In this document: positions 35,674-47,776 of the stretch, one piece after another
Position numbering within the stretch: position 1 is the stretch's first letter
How the letters are laid out: every line of letters starts with the position of its first letter
Assembly (NCBI GenBank): GCA_017893485.1
Contig: CM030365.1
Location: 45,688,458 to 45,752,457 of the forward strand
Length of the DNA stretch: 64,000 nucleotides
Direction: 5' to 3'
DNA from: Hemerocallis citrina
Taxonomy: Eukaryota > Streptophyta > Magnoliopsida > Asparagales > Asphodelaceae
Program-made: the position numbers and the translations under genes
The notes under the pieces: generated by a model
Told to the model about the DNA's origin: nothing
Seen by the model: only the letters and a program-made list of their open reading frames with translations
Databases searched by the model: none

Positions 35674-36075
35674 ATGGTGGACCACTTCGACCTAGCCGGA
35701 GATGACTATTAGCACATCATTGAGGAAGACCCCGGCCAAGCTGATTCAGACGAGGAAGATCCTGAAGAAGTGGAAGAGGAATGGCTTGAGACCCGAGAGA
35801 TCACTCCACCTCTGGATTCATCTGATGATTCCTCTGACGAGGAAGAACCAGTTCCGAGTAATCTCATTATGTCTCCTCAGAGACAGGTAGAGACTCTACG
35901 GGAGAGAGTTGGGCTACTGGAGACTCAAGTGGCGAAGCGCAAGGATGATGTTGCAGTTCTCAGTCATCGTGTTTGGGAACTCGTGAAGAGGAAAAACATG
36001 ACCGATGTACTGAAGGAGGAAGTGAAGGAACTACGGGGAGAGCTTCGTGAAGCCAAGAGGAACCATAGGAGTTAG
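35674..36075 (+). pseudogene. ORF1 upstream of gag in B, one internal stop
   Basis: ATG 35674 follows 'cttctcctcttttctttaag'. After twelve codons there is an in-frame TAG (35710-35712). The same frame continues through a strongly acidic stretch (DEEDPEEVEEEW) and a long coiled-coil with regular leucine/valine heptads (VETLRERVGLLETQVAKR, then VKELRGELREAKR), ending at 36075. Total about 133 residues. It mirrors A's ORF1 in position, start context and coiled-coil end, with little direct sequence identity. Function unknown. The 142 bp up to gag are AT-rich with no gene. Confidence 0.55.
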
Positions 36076-36217
36076 ACTGTTGTGTCTTCTACTGCTTTCA
36101 TTTGATGTCAGAAATGTTTTAAATTCGAATGTATAAAGTTTAAAATTTAATGAAATAAAAAATTAATTTAAAATCCATCTTTATACTTCGAATTTAATGG
36201 ATCTTTTGCATCAGAAT

Positions 36218-37205
36218 ATGGCTGGAAGACGAGCTCAAAATGGTGAAGGTCTGGACTTGGAAACGGAGCTAGCGAGGGTCTATCAGACACTCAATGCCAT
36301 TGCCATGAATCAGAATCAGGGAATGGGTACCTACGAATCCAGTACCCGAAGAAATCAAACTCGTGGAATCATTCAAGCAGATGAAACCACCGGTATTTGA
36401 GGGAAAGTCAGACCCTGACACGGCTGATAATTGGATCTGACAGGTAGAGACTATCTTCAAAGTCTTGGAGACTCCGGAGGGCAGCAAGGTGAAGTTGGCG
36501 GCACTGCAGTTTGAGAAGGATGGGCGGTATGGTAACAGTCGATGAAGCGGATGATGGGGGACTTGGTTCTTGGCTGGGATGAATTCTTGGAGGAATTCTG
36601 CAGTCATTACTTTCCATCGGACGTCCAGGAGAAGAAGGCCATGGAGTTTCTGGTGCTACAGCAGGGCGGCATGTCAGTTAGGGAATATGAGATAAGATTC
36701 ACTCAGCTCTCAACATATACACCCGAACTGGTGATGGACGAGACGAAGAAGGCTCGAAAATTCGAGCATGGTTTGAGACCAAGTCTGAGATCCAGGATGA
36801 TACCCCTCGGTATCAGAAGGTTTGACAAGCTGGTCAAATGAGCGGTAGCCATGGAGGCGGACATGGAGCAGTTCCACGCTGTTTAGAATCGGAGGAACAA
36901 CTGGAATGCGGGGAAGAGGCCCGTAGTTGCTGGCAATGTCAGTGGACAGCCACCGGCTCAAAGGTTCAAGCCTACGGGTGCGAATGCTGTTCAAGTGGCA
37001 GGAAGACCTGGGAATACTTGGGTGAGACTTCCGATGACTTGTTTTAACTGTGAAGAGACAGGCCACTATAAGTCTCATTGCCCCAAACTACAGGATGTCG
37101 TCCGTAATGGACCAACTCAGCAGGCAGGGAAGAAGCCGTACCAGTAGGGATGAGTATTTGCCTTGACTGAAGCTGATGCTGATGAAGTGGATCACGTCAT
37201 TACTG
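36218..37205 (+). pseudogene. gag of B (capsid region and one zinc knuckle), frameshifted
   Basis: Start ATG 36218 gives MAGRRAQN and LDLETELARVYQTL, parallel to A; an in-frame ATG at 36197 is an alternative. The frame is lost by about 36335 and a TGA occurs near 36437 in the 'ADNWI' block. The capsid core is readable at 36542-36841 ('FLEEFCSHYFPSDVQEKKAMEF', 'VREYEIRFTQLSTYTPEL') and ends in a TGA. A complete CCHC knuckle (CFNCEETGHYKSHC, about 37041-37082) follows, then a tail LTEADADEVDHVITG. The single knuckle is intact, unlike the pair in A. Confidence 0.8.
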
Positions 37206-37304
37206 GTACAAGTGGGGGAGTATAGGAGTGTTCTTTCTTTTTCTGTTGTCTCTTTTCCCGTAAATTAGTACACTGTTATGTAACGAGTGTGCGTTATGTA
37301 ACAG
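37206..37304 (+). other. Candidate 99-bp intron between gag and pol of B
   Basis: Begins GTACAAGTGG and ends TTATGTAACAG, with a T-rich middle ('ttctttctttttctgttgtc'). In the gag frame a TAG ends translation about 25 bases inside. Removal leaves one codon base upstream (37205) and two downstream, keeping the frame into protease: phase 1, as in A. Both introns directly follow the gag tail 'VIT'. Confidence 0.62.
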
Positions 37305-40300
37305 GAGAACTCTATTTGAATGGAAAGAAAGCTGTTGTTTTGTTCGATACTGGGTCCTCTCACACTTTTGTATCACCTAAGTTTGCTAAAGTTCTGGGAG
37401 TTGAACCGAAGATATTTCCAGGCAAGGTTTTAGCAGTAGCTACTCCGTCAGGAGAGACTTTAACCACTGATCGGTACTATGCTGACTGCGAGATCGTGAT
37501 TGGAGATAGAATTTTCAGGATTGATCTGATCGAGCTGAATGTCTTGGGAGTCGATGTTATCATTGGCATTGATTGGATGTCGGTGTACAGTGCGAGCATC
37601 GAGTGCAAGACTAAGACAGTAACAGTGAAGACTCCAGGTGGACCTGAAGTCACTTTTCAAAGGAAGAAGAGATGTTCTGGTCTGGTGGCAGCTATCTGCA
37701 AGAGGGATGTTCCTGTAGAGGTGCAGCAAATTCCTGTGGTTCGAGATTATCTGACTGTCTTCTGGGAAGATTTGCCTAGGTTACCCCCGCATCGTGATGT
37801 AGAGTTCAGCATCACTATTCAGCCACGGAGTGCACCTATTTCCAAGGCACCGTATAGGATGGCACCTGTGGATCAGGATGAGATCAAACAGCAGATTGAA
37901 AAACTGTTGGAGAAAGGCTTTATTCAACCGAGTGCGTCACCTTGGGGAGCGCCGGTGCTTTTGGTAAAGAAGAAGGATGGTTCGATGAGGATGTGCATCG
38001 ATTACCGAGAGCTGAATAAGATCACTTTTCAGAATAAGTATCCTATTCCACGAATTGATGACTTGTTCGATCGTCTACAAGGAGCAGCTATTTTCTCCAA
38101 AATAGATCTTCGATCATGTTATCATCAAGTTCGAGTGAAAGCTGAAGATGTGCATAAGAATGCGTTCAGAACTCGACACGGGCATTACGAATTCTTAGTT
38201 ATGCCGTTTGGAGTGACGAATGCACCTGCAATTTTCATAGACATGATCAACAGAGTTCTGAGGCCGTTCATTGATTCTTTCGTTGTGGTGTTTATCGACG
38301 ATATTCTTGTGTACTCCAAGTCGGAGGAGGAGCACACGGGGCATCTGGTTGCAGTTTTGAGGAAGCTTCAGGAGCAGGAGTTGTATGCCAAGTTATCCAG
38401 GTGTGATTTTTGGAAATCTGAAGTGGCATTCCTAGGTCACATCCTTTCTAAGGAGGGAGTGGCAACTGATCCTCAGAAGATAGAGACAGTGAGAGATTGA
38501 GCAAAGCCTACTACAGTGAAGGAAATTAGGAGTTTCCTTGGATTGATGGGATACTACAGGAGGTTCCTTCAGGGTTACGCTCAGTTAGCCGTACCACTCA
38601 CTGGTTTGAACAAGAAGAATGTGAACTTCAAGTGGACCAAACAGTGTGAGGCATGCTTTCAGGAATTGAAAGAGAGGCTAACTACTGCACCCATTTTGGC
38701 TTTGCCTAGAGCAGGTGTTGAGTATGATGTTTACAGCGATGCTTCACATCGTGGGCTTGGTTGTGTCTTAATGCAAGAAGGGAAAGTAATTGCTTATGAG
38801 TCTAGGCAACTAAGACCGCATGAGAAGAATTACCCGACTCATGATCTGGAGTTGGCTGCAATTATCTTCACCTTAAAGAAATCGAGGCATTACGTGTATG
38901 GTGAGAAGCTGAACATGTACACAGACCATAAAAGCTTGAAATATATCTATCAGCAAAAGGATCTGAACCTGAGGCAAAGGAGATGACTGGAGGTACTGGA
39001 GTACATTCGTCTGGAGATTAAGTACCATCCTGGGATGGCTAATGTTGTTGCTGATGCACTTAGCTGCAAGAGCAGTCTAGCTAGTTTGATTACGACCCAG
39101 AGACAGCTGGTAGTGGAGTTGGATCGGGCTGGTATTGAAGTTGTTCTGCAAGGCTTGGGATCATCTTTAGCTCAGTTGAGGCTTCAACCGATGCTGAATG
39201 AACGGATTATCGCAAGTCAGAAGGAAGATGCAGAAATTCAGAAAATGAAGGAGCAGGTTGGTGTTGGCAAGTTGCCCGAATTTCAGATCAGGGATGAAGT
39301 GCTGTGGTTTGGAGAGAGGCTGTGTGTTCCGGATCAGACGGACTTGAAAAAAAGTATTATTCAGGAGGCACATGCTACTCTTTTTTCAGTGCATCCTGGG
39401 AGTACCAAGATGTACAAGGACATTAAACAGCATTTCTGGTGGTCTGGTTTGAAGCGGAGTGTGGCTGAATTTGTGTCGAGGTGTGAGATTTGTCAGCAAG
39501 TCAAAGCCGAGAATCAGAAACCCGGAGGTCTATTGCAACCGTTACCTATTTCGGAATGGAAGTGGGATAACATCAGTATGGATTTCATCACGGGTTTGCC
39601 TAAAAGTCCAAAAGGCAATGATGCGATTTGGGTCATAGTCGATCGACTAACCAAGTCCGCTCACTTCTTGGCGATGAAACTCACTGCTTCGATGGACAAG
39701 TTGGCTGAGATGTATGTTGGTGAGATCGTTAGGATTCATGGTGTTCCGTTAACCATTGTGTCTGATCGAGATGCGCGGTTTACTTCGCATTTCTGGAGGA
39801 GTCTTCAGACGGCTTTGGGTACCAAGACGGATTTCAGCACTGCTTTTCATTCTCAGACCGACGGGTAGACCGAGAGAGTCAACCGTATTCTTGAGGACAT
39901 ACTTCGGTGTTTTGTACTAGACTTTTGAGGCAGTTGGGAAAGGCATTTAACTTTGGTGGAGTTTGCCTACAACAACAGTTTTCAGACTAGCAATGGGATG
40001 GCGCCGTACGAAGCTCTGTATGGCAGGAAGTGCAGGACGCCTGTCTGTTGGTTCGAAGTTAGGGAGCTTCAGATGTTTGGGCCTGAGATTGTGCAGCAGA
40101 CCTCTGAAAAGATTGATCTGATCAGGAAGAGGTTGGCGGATGCTCAGAGCAGGCAGAAGAGTTATGCAGACAACCAGAGGAGGGACCTTGAGTTTGAGGT
40201 TGGTGACTTTGTCTTTCTGAAGGTATCGCCTAGCAAAGGCGTGATCCGATTCGGCAAGGGTGGAAAGTTAGCCCCGAGGTTCATAGGCCCGTATAAGATA

Positions 40301-40618
40301 TTGAAAAGGATCGGAAAAACTGCTTACCGGCTTGAGTTACCGAAAGAGTTGTCTCAGGTGCAAAATGTCTTCCATGTGTCTATGCTGAGAGGTTACATTC
40401 CAGATCCAAGTCATCATTTGCCCGAAGTGCCAGAGGGTTTGTCGTTGGATTTGGGTTACATTGAGTTTCCAGTTGAGATTGTTGATTGTCGGGAGAAAGT
40501 CTTAAGGAATAAGACGATACTAATGGTCAAGGTAGTCTGGAGAAACAAGTTGGTTGAAGAGGCTACTTGGGAATCTGAGGAGAGGATGATGAAGGATCAT
40601 CTTGAGCTCCTTGTTTGA
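37305..40618 (+). pseudogene. pol of B: protease to chromodomain-like tail, four nonsense codons
   Basis: One continuous frame of about 1100 codons interrupted only by in-frame stops: TGA 38498-38500, TGA 38984-38986, TAG 39866-39868 and TGA near 39926. It shows protease [11 protein letters not shown] with the FIDDILVYS catalytic block (about 38290-38315), RNase H ([13 protein letters not shown]), an integrase zinc region (HPGSTKMY...CEICQQ), an integrase core (DFITGLP; SDRDARFTS), and a C-terminal GPY/F-like segment ([14 protein letters not shown]) with a chromodomain-like end (KVVWRNKLVEEATWE). Two stops fall at Trp and one at Gln positions by comparison with A. There is no frameshift, so B decayed mainly by substitution. 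Confidence 0.93.
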
Positions 40619-40688
40619 TTTGTATTTTCTGTTTCTTGTGTTTTGTTTTCTCACTCTTTAATTGTAGTTCCGGGGACGGAACTATTCT

Positions 40689-40701
40689 CAGGAGGGAGTG
40701 T
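40689..40701 (+). other. Polypurine tract of B
   Basis: CAGGAGGGAGTGT directly before the 3' LTR. Confidence 0.8.
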
Positions 40702-43700
40702 TGTAATACCATAAATTTTCATCTTAATAAGAAATGTTGATTTTTCAAGTGTTGTGCACGTGCAAAATTTTGTATGCACATTTATTTTTATAAAATTTTC
40801 TTTTATAACATGGACATTTATTTCTTTCGTTCCCTTTATCTTTCTAAAAAGCCTATTTTATAAAGCCTAAACTAGTTTTCTTATTTTAAGCCCACTCTAA
40901 TAATTAAATATTTTTATTAATTAGCCTATAAACCTAATGCCCACTATTTTGAGGCCCACAAACTTAATTAATCCTTTAAATTGTCACAACTTGTCATGTA
41001 GACACAATTGGTGAACAATTGATTAATTAAATTTGTACAAACTTTAAATAGGGGGATACTAGAAAGGGCACGTGCATGCATGGGTGGTTATTTGATTATG
41101 GGTATGGCTAAGAGAAGAGTGGGAGAGTGGGTTTGTGTGCATGGGTGGTTATTTGCTTATGGGTGGTTGCTACAACTTCCCATCTTATCCTAGCCATTCA
41201 CCTACAACCATCTAGTAAATCCTAGCCCTCCAATCTATCCTAAAACTAGTATAAATACCCCCCCTACCTTCAGGTATACAACACTAAGAAAAAAATAATT
41301 GAAAGGAAGAAACTATATAGGAGAGTAATATATTAGGAAGTGAAAGATTGAGTGTGCATTTGTGTGTGTGTCCCAACCAAAAGGAGGCCGGCCCATCATC
41401 AAGCACTAGGGGAAGCTCGGGTTGCACCAAGGAACAAGAAGGGGAGCATTTTGCAACACAATCTAGGAGGAGAATGCTACTTTCTTACATTCTAGGAGAC
41501 TCTAGGAGCTTTTCATTCCGTGTTTCTCCAAAGAGGTGGGTGTTTCTCATACTTCTAGAACTAGATACCATGCTAGGGATGATTTAATGAAATTATTATG
41601 AATCAATTAGTTGAAAATTGGAACCATGCTTGTTTAATTAAAAGTGGAGTGGTAATTTAAAGAATGTTTGATAGATTGATTGCTAATGAATAAATGGTTA
41701 ATTAATGTGCTCTAAATTACCATATTGTTGTGCTACATGAATGTTATGGTAAAATTTGTGCTTACCAATAGTTGATTAAATGCGTCATGTGTAGTTAATT
41801 GTCTAAAATAGAATTTCGTTATTGTAGAAAGATGAGATTTTTCTGTTCTAACAATGTAATGGGATGTTAATAAGAAAAAGAACAAAAGAACATAGTAGGT
41901 TGTGGAATTCTAATTCTAAATTATGAAAAAATGTGTTATTGTTCTCAATGTCGAAAATATGGACATAGAACATAAACTAGGACCAAAATACATGTTTTAT
42001 AAAGCAAATAATTATTATAAAAATACTGGTTTACTGTAAATTTATGTATGTTATAATATGGAAAATTTTGCTTTCAAATGAAAAGAAAAAGAAACAAAAA
42101 TCTTTTTTTCGAAAATTATGAAATGTAGAGATGAACAGAGAACTAGTTCAAATCCAACCAAATTCTTTTCAAATCAATCTGGCCACTTAGACCATTTGGT
42201 TGGAATGGTTTCAGTCGCTACAGTAGCGGGGGGGCTTGGTCTCTGGTCTCGGGTTCGATACTGAGAAGGAGCTTTTATTTTATTTTTTGTTAAAAATTCC
42301 GAAATGCCGAAAGACAATTCACATGAACAATAACCCATATCATATTGCCTCTATGGCTTTGGCACAGTGGTCTTGGGCGCTGTCCTTTGGGCCGCTGGTT
42401 GTGGGTTCGAATCCGGTTGTGGGCTTTAGTTTAAAAAGTTTTTTTTTTGGGGAAATTAAGATTATTTTGAGTTTTAAAAATAAACTAAAATTAAGAAAAA
42501 TATGGAATTAATTACTGAAATTAATTGGACTTCATGAGAGAATTTTTATAACTTTTGGTAAAGTATAATTGAGAATTTGAGGCTGTTTGCAAGAAAGGAC
42601 TTGTTTTTAATTAAATTGTCTTTTGGGATAAAGGAAAAAAATAAATAAGTTATTTTTTTTAGGAGTTTTAAAAATGAGAATTAGTAATGAGAAATTTGGA
42701 AGTTTGATTTGTGTAACTAATTGAAATTACAAATTTGTGGAATGAATGAACTATTACGACAAGTTGAAATTTTATTGTTTATGCATGAAATGGTGTATGA
42801 AAATGTAATTAAATGACATGTTGAGTTATGAAGGATATTATGAATATGGATACATGAATACTATGATTATGAAACGTGAACTGTGATTAATCATGAAAAA
42901 AGACTTTGTGAGTATGAAAAGCTCGATGTTGTAATTATGAGTTGAAATTAAGAACTAGGGTGTAGCTAAGCCTTATACCGGCAATAAAAGAAATGTGGAA
43001 ATGATATTTGGAATGAAAGGACCAAGATTTGGGTCATGTGAAAGGAATGAATAAGACCGGTATAGTGGGAGTGCTAACCTAAGGGATTAATTTTGTTCAT
43101 GATTCAATTAAACTAAGGATTAGATACATTGTGAAGATGTGATGAAAGTAAGAAGAAAAACATTGAGTATAAGGGCCATTGGATTGGCGGTGTGAGAGTA
43201 TTCACAGGATGTCCCATGATGCGTCATGAGTAGGACGTGGATACTACTCCAGAGTACCGTCCAGGTGGCGACGCTCGTGGGATGTTTGGTGACTGCGGGT
43301 GGTGTCATGTCTATGGTAGGAGCTTAATTAGCATAGGATGCCTACATGATGAGTCATGTGCCAGTGCGTTGGGATTCCCTCCAGGGGGGGTAGACATGAG
43401 TTCGTAGGTCATAAAACATCTAGCATACTTACCGTAGTTACAGTAGTAGATTAAGTCTTAGCGAGGGATTGAACCCTACAAGATGAAGAACGGTTAAGGG
43501 CTTGCCCTCGGACCTATGTAATATGGGCTACATAGAGTCTGAACAAGTGTGCATTAGTGTCATATAATAGAAATATTTGCATTAAGGACTAAGTGCACAT
43601 TCACAACATGACATCAGTAGGATAGTCCCTTTAGCTCTGTTTGTGAACAAGTTTGTGGTTTGTTAAGTATTGAGAATCGTTATATTGTTTTCGGCATAGA

Positions 43701-43994
43701 GAGGATGGTCGTGTATAATATTTCGTCAGTTGAATGAACTGACGTACCCACAGTTTCTATGCAGGGAAAAGGTACATGAAAAAGTTTAAAGAAGACCTGA
43801 TGCTTAAAGATTATTCAACTGTTGTTGTATTTCATTCATTGATGTAAAAATTTGCTTCCGCTATACAAATGTTGATGCATAATGTAACTCTGATGTAAAG
43901 TAAAGTTTTTATTTCCTTCTAAAATTGTATGAAGAGAAGTGAAAAGATCCTGTAGAACTCGAATTCAGTGCTATTGGGGATTCGGGGTGTTACA
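40702..43994 (+). repeat. 3' LTR of gypsy B
   Basis: TGTAATACCA to GTGTTACA, 3293 bp, same parts as the 5' LTR: TATA at 41250, donor-like GT at 41536, tRNA-like modules near 42170-42440, hairpin at 43516. Confidence 0.92.
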
Positions 43995-43999
43995 CTAAA
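43995..43999. other. Target-site duplication of B, right copy (CTAAA)
   Basis: CTAAA after GTGTTACA; partner at 32172-32176. Confidence 0.9.
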
Positions 44000-45928
44000 A
44001 CCCAATTTCAATTTTTCTTGACAAAAAACCGCAATTATTGGATTCTGAACAACTAACCCAATATCCTAGTTGTACCCTATAAATACAAACCTAGTATAAA
44101 CCCTAAAAATTGCACAAATTGAAACCCTAGAGCTGCTTATTCTCTCTCCTCTTCCTCTCTCTCCTCCTGTTGGTTTCCCGCCCAAAATCCCAAGACCCAT
44201 TACTGAGTTCTTCTTCCCCGGCCATCTCCGGCGATCCCCGTCATAGCGAACTCCCGTCGATCCCCCCAGTGCCGCCACAGCACCCCCGACCCCTCTCCTC
44301 GCCCCTATTCTGCTTCCGATCGACAGTAGCGATAACTCACCACTGCTGCTGTCGTTGATCCTCTCTCCTAGACCCTCCTTCAGTCGATCCCCGTTCGAAC
44401 CCTGCGTCGATGCCTCTCTGCTCGCCGTCAGAGCGATGCCGCCAGCCAGACCCGAGCCACCTTCATTGTTGCTGTTGGTTGCTCTGGCTATTGCAGTTGC
44501 TGTCTATTTGTTGTTGATTGCTTGAGTCCCTTTGTGCATGTAGATTGTACTTTTTAATTGTGTTAGTTCGTAGGTTCGTTGCTTCAGGATCCTTATCCCG
44601 TTATTCTTGGTATTCAATTTCGTCATCTAATAGGCAAGTCACTGTCATCTTGAATTATTAATTGTATCAAATTCAAGTTTTGTTGAAACTCTTGCAAGTA
44701 AATCCCATTGTTTATAGTATTATACATTGTTCATCTCTTTCGTTGGGTATATTGAGGGTTTACACGAGCTAACCCCAACTTACTTGACTTCGTGCCTCTA
44801 TTGATTCCAAAGATTTAATCTTTTATGTGTTCATATAGAATTGAGAATAGGGTTGTTCATATAATTATCACACAACTAATCCATTGTAGAAACAATTGCT
44901 AGGTTGTATGTTGATTGATCGTTTGTTGGTTGATTGATCTTAAATTAGTGTATATATGTGAATTTATTTTTATTTATCATGTTATTGCACCCATCATGCT
45001 GATTGAGAAGATTATCGACTAGTAGAATTGATACCCATCATGTTTAATTAAATTACTTCATAAAAATACCCAAACCCTATATGTTGCTTGCTCACTGTAT
45101 ATCGTTTATTATTTTCGACCCAGTAAATTATCTTAAAATGGATAATTTTCTGAATAAGTATTGTAGCCCTGTCTTTGTAATTCCAGAACATCTTGAATTT
45201 CTAAATTCCGAGTTGTGTGGGAAAAGTTATGCCAATTTTAATACAACTGTGATTTTATTTCTAGACTTTCATATTCTCGTATACTTAATGTTTAAACAGT
45301 AAAAAAGCTGATCAAATGATAAAATTTTGTTCTGATAATTTTTAGATTATTAGTAATCATGTTTAGGAGTCTAGAAAATATTTTTAATGAATTTTATTTC
45401 GATTTTTTGCTGATTCTAAGCATAAAATAACATGATATCGAGATCATGCCTGAACATGAAATCTGTAAAGAACAATGTGTTTGACCTAGTTACTGTTGTC
45501 GGATTTTGAACTTTAAATATGCATTGGAACTGTGTGGAAGTCTAGTTTCTAGAATTTATTATGGATTCAGTTTTTGAGTTCTCAAACAGTGGGAAACTGC
45601 ATTTTTGTACATACTACTCTTCTTGTCTAGAATTCTATATTCCAGTTTTTAATAGTTTAATTATCCTATATCATTGTATTGCATGAATTGAAGTGTATAT
45701 GTTGCATTGCCTGATCCTAGTGTCCTATTGTAATCATTCTAATTGTCCTATCTAGTTATTGTCCTATTGTTCCCCCATTGTTACTATTGTCCATCTAATG
45801 TCTCATATTTGCATATTGCATTGTATTGTTGCATTAATAAAATTGTTAATCAAGCAGGGATTTAAGGATTGATTTAAGTAGTGGACAATATAGAGATTGT
45901 ACTCGGAAGAGAGCTCGTGGTTTTCCTA

Positions 45929-46023
45929 CAATTACTGAATGACTGAATGACTGGATAACTGGATAACTGCATATTGTTCCATGGACATTCATACTGAATG
46001 ACTGAATGACTGGATAACTGAAT
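45929..46023 (+). repeat. Octamer repeats ACTGAATG / ACTGGATA
   Basis: Runs of the two related octamers flank a short spacer: 'ctgaatgactgaatgactgg', then 'ataactggataactg', then again. D2 lacks the array at the matching place. Confidence 0.8.
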
Positions 46024-46715
46024 ACTAAAGAAAATCGTTTACATCGTTCCCGAGTACATAAAATATAAAATCCATCACTAAGTCTAAACGTACTTGTTTG
46101 TATGTAGCAACCATGTGGTAAATAAATAGGACACATGAAGTGCTACATTAGTTAGGATTAAAATAATTAATAGACTTAAGAATTGACACAACATTGACAC
46201 TGCATATTGTTCATCTTTGTTCCTATGGATATCGATCTTGGCTAAGTGTTATTGATATTGACCATTGAATATTTTCATCGAGTATTGAATCATTATTTGT
46301 AGCCATTACATCGATTACTATGATATTGATTATTGATTATTGTCCCATATTATTGATTCCTATTGATCCATTGAATTCATTGTTATACCGTTATTCCATT
46401 GTTATTTGTTTTCTTTACTTGTTATCCACAACTTTCTCTAAGGATAATTTTTCTCCTCTTTTTAGATGAAGTGTTCACAGGTAATGATGGATAATTGCCT
46501 GATGGATTGGGAGAACAACATTGGTGAAGGAATTGATAGCATCGCCGCTTAATAAATAATTGTTTTGTCATGAAGACTTAATTATTGAACTATTGTTATT
46601 TCATTTTATTAGACTTATGACCCAGATTTTTTTATTGTTTCTAGATGTTGGTTTATTGTATTTGGATATTTCATATTGCTTCATTCCAAGTATTATTGCC
46701 TGCGCAATTGTTCTG

Positions 46716-46731
46716 TATTGAATATATTGTT
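46716..46731. other. Target-site duplication of the LINE, left copy
   Basis: TATTGAATATATTGTT, repeated exactly at 54073-54088. D2 has one copy of the related empty site at about 58538. Confidence 0.9.
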
Positions 46732-46739
46732 TTTTTTTT

Positions 46740-47776
46740 GATGAACCGGATAGAGTCTAGAGACTCCAGGCCAACAAACCAATAGCATTAATCAAAAAGT
46801 ATTACAAACGGAGTTTTACAAGCTGTAAAACCAATAAAAAAAAGGGGGAAATGAACCTGTAAAGGTAGTACACAGAGAATAACACAAAACAACCCGAGGA
46901 ACATCACAAAATCAAGATCCCTTAAACTCTAAAACAAGGAAGGCCAGACGAACGCTATCAACAGCGACGGCGAGAAGGCCCGACCAAGGGGACTACACCT
47001 CAAAAAGCACTCAACGCCTCTGCCAAGCACAGTCTCGGCTGCGAGAGGAGCACACCGAACTGAACCACCCTGCAAGAAGCAGAAGCTCAACGACGAGAGA
47101 ACCAGAAAAACCAGAAGCTCCTCATATGACTTGGTCAAAAACGTTCAACACAAGAGAGGAGACAGAAGGCCTAATACGGAACAGACCAGCCTGTCCCAAA
47201 CCGTCACCTTCTATACAACAATAGCATTGATTGTACGCAATCCTCAGCAAAGAAACATTAACATATAAAGGATGGACGCAATAAAGGAGCTCCGAGGTGT
47301 TGCTCAAAGGAATGAACTCAGCGCAAGGATCGCACAAGGCTGGAAATGCCAACAGGCCAGAGAAAGGTTTGAGTATCAATAACGCACTCGCTAAGGAGTG
47401 ACGCTCCAACAAAACACAAAAAAGCCTCCAGACACAACAAAGGGAGTCAACCAACCGAGAATACATAGAGAGGGCTAATGCCATAACATCCCAGCAGAAC
47501 AACATCCATATAAAACAACAATAGCCAAAGTAAAGAAAGCCATTATCAACAAGGTAAGAGCAACGCAGATGGTTCAAAGAAACCTAGAGGGCAGGATAAA
47601 GAGCATCCTCTGCTCTACTAGAGTGGAGCAAACAAAACCAACCAAAAGAAAGGAACCACGCCACCCTCAACCAAAAGCCATACCAAGCAACCTCAAACCT
47701 GCATAGAAAAGAGGAGAAAAAACTAATAGTATGATAAAGGGGAAAAATAAACATGTTCACAGAGTAAAAAAGCAAC
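46740..47776 (-). other. 3' untranslated region of the LINE
   Basis: No recognisable domain. The end reads 'taatgctattggtttgttgg' and 'tatccggttcatc' before the A tail, as is common in plant L1 tails. Confidence 0.6.

Larger units (their letters stand above)
32177..43994 (+). mobile_element. Ty3/gypsy element B, Tekay/Del-type chromovirus, complete structure
   Basis: 11.8 kb with LTRs of 3338 and 3293 bp, CTAAA target duplication, primer site, ORF1, gag, candidate intron, pol and purine tract. Same architecture as A but clearly a different family: the LTR sequence is largely unlike A, and pol is similar at the protein level. The LTRs differ by substitutions and small indels (for example the 5' copy has an extra segment near 32560-32590). 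It inserted into D1. Confidence 0.93.
44000..46731 (+). repeat. Solo LTR D1, middle segment
   Basis: Collinear with D2 (about 55795-58555). TATAAATA is at 44078-44085. The C/T-rich leader ends in 'ggatccttatcccgttattcttggtattc' and AGGCAAGTC (44632-44640), a GC-type donor-like site. The remainder is non-coding, AT-rich LTR body with ATTGAT-rich sequence around 46220-46400. Interrupted by the LINE after the first copy of its 16-bp duplication. Confidence 0.82.
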
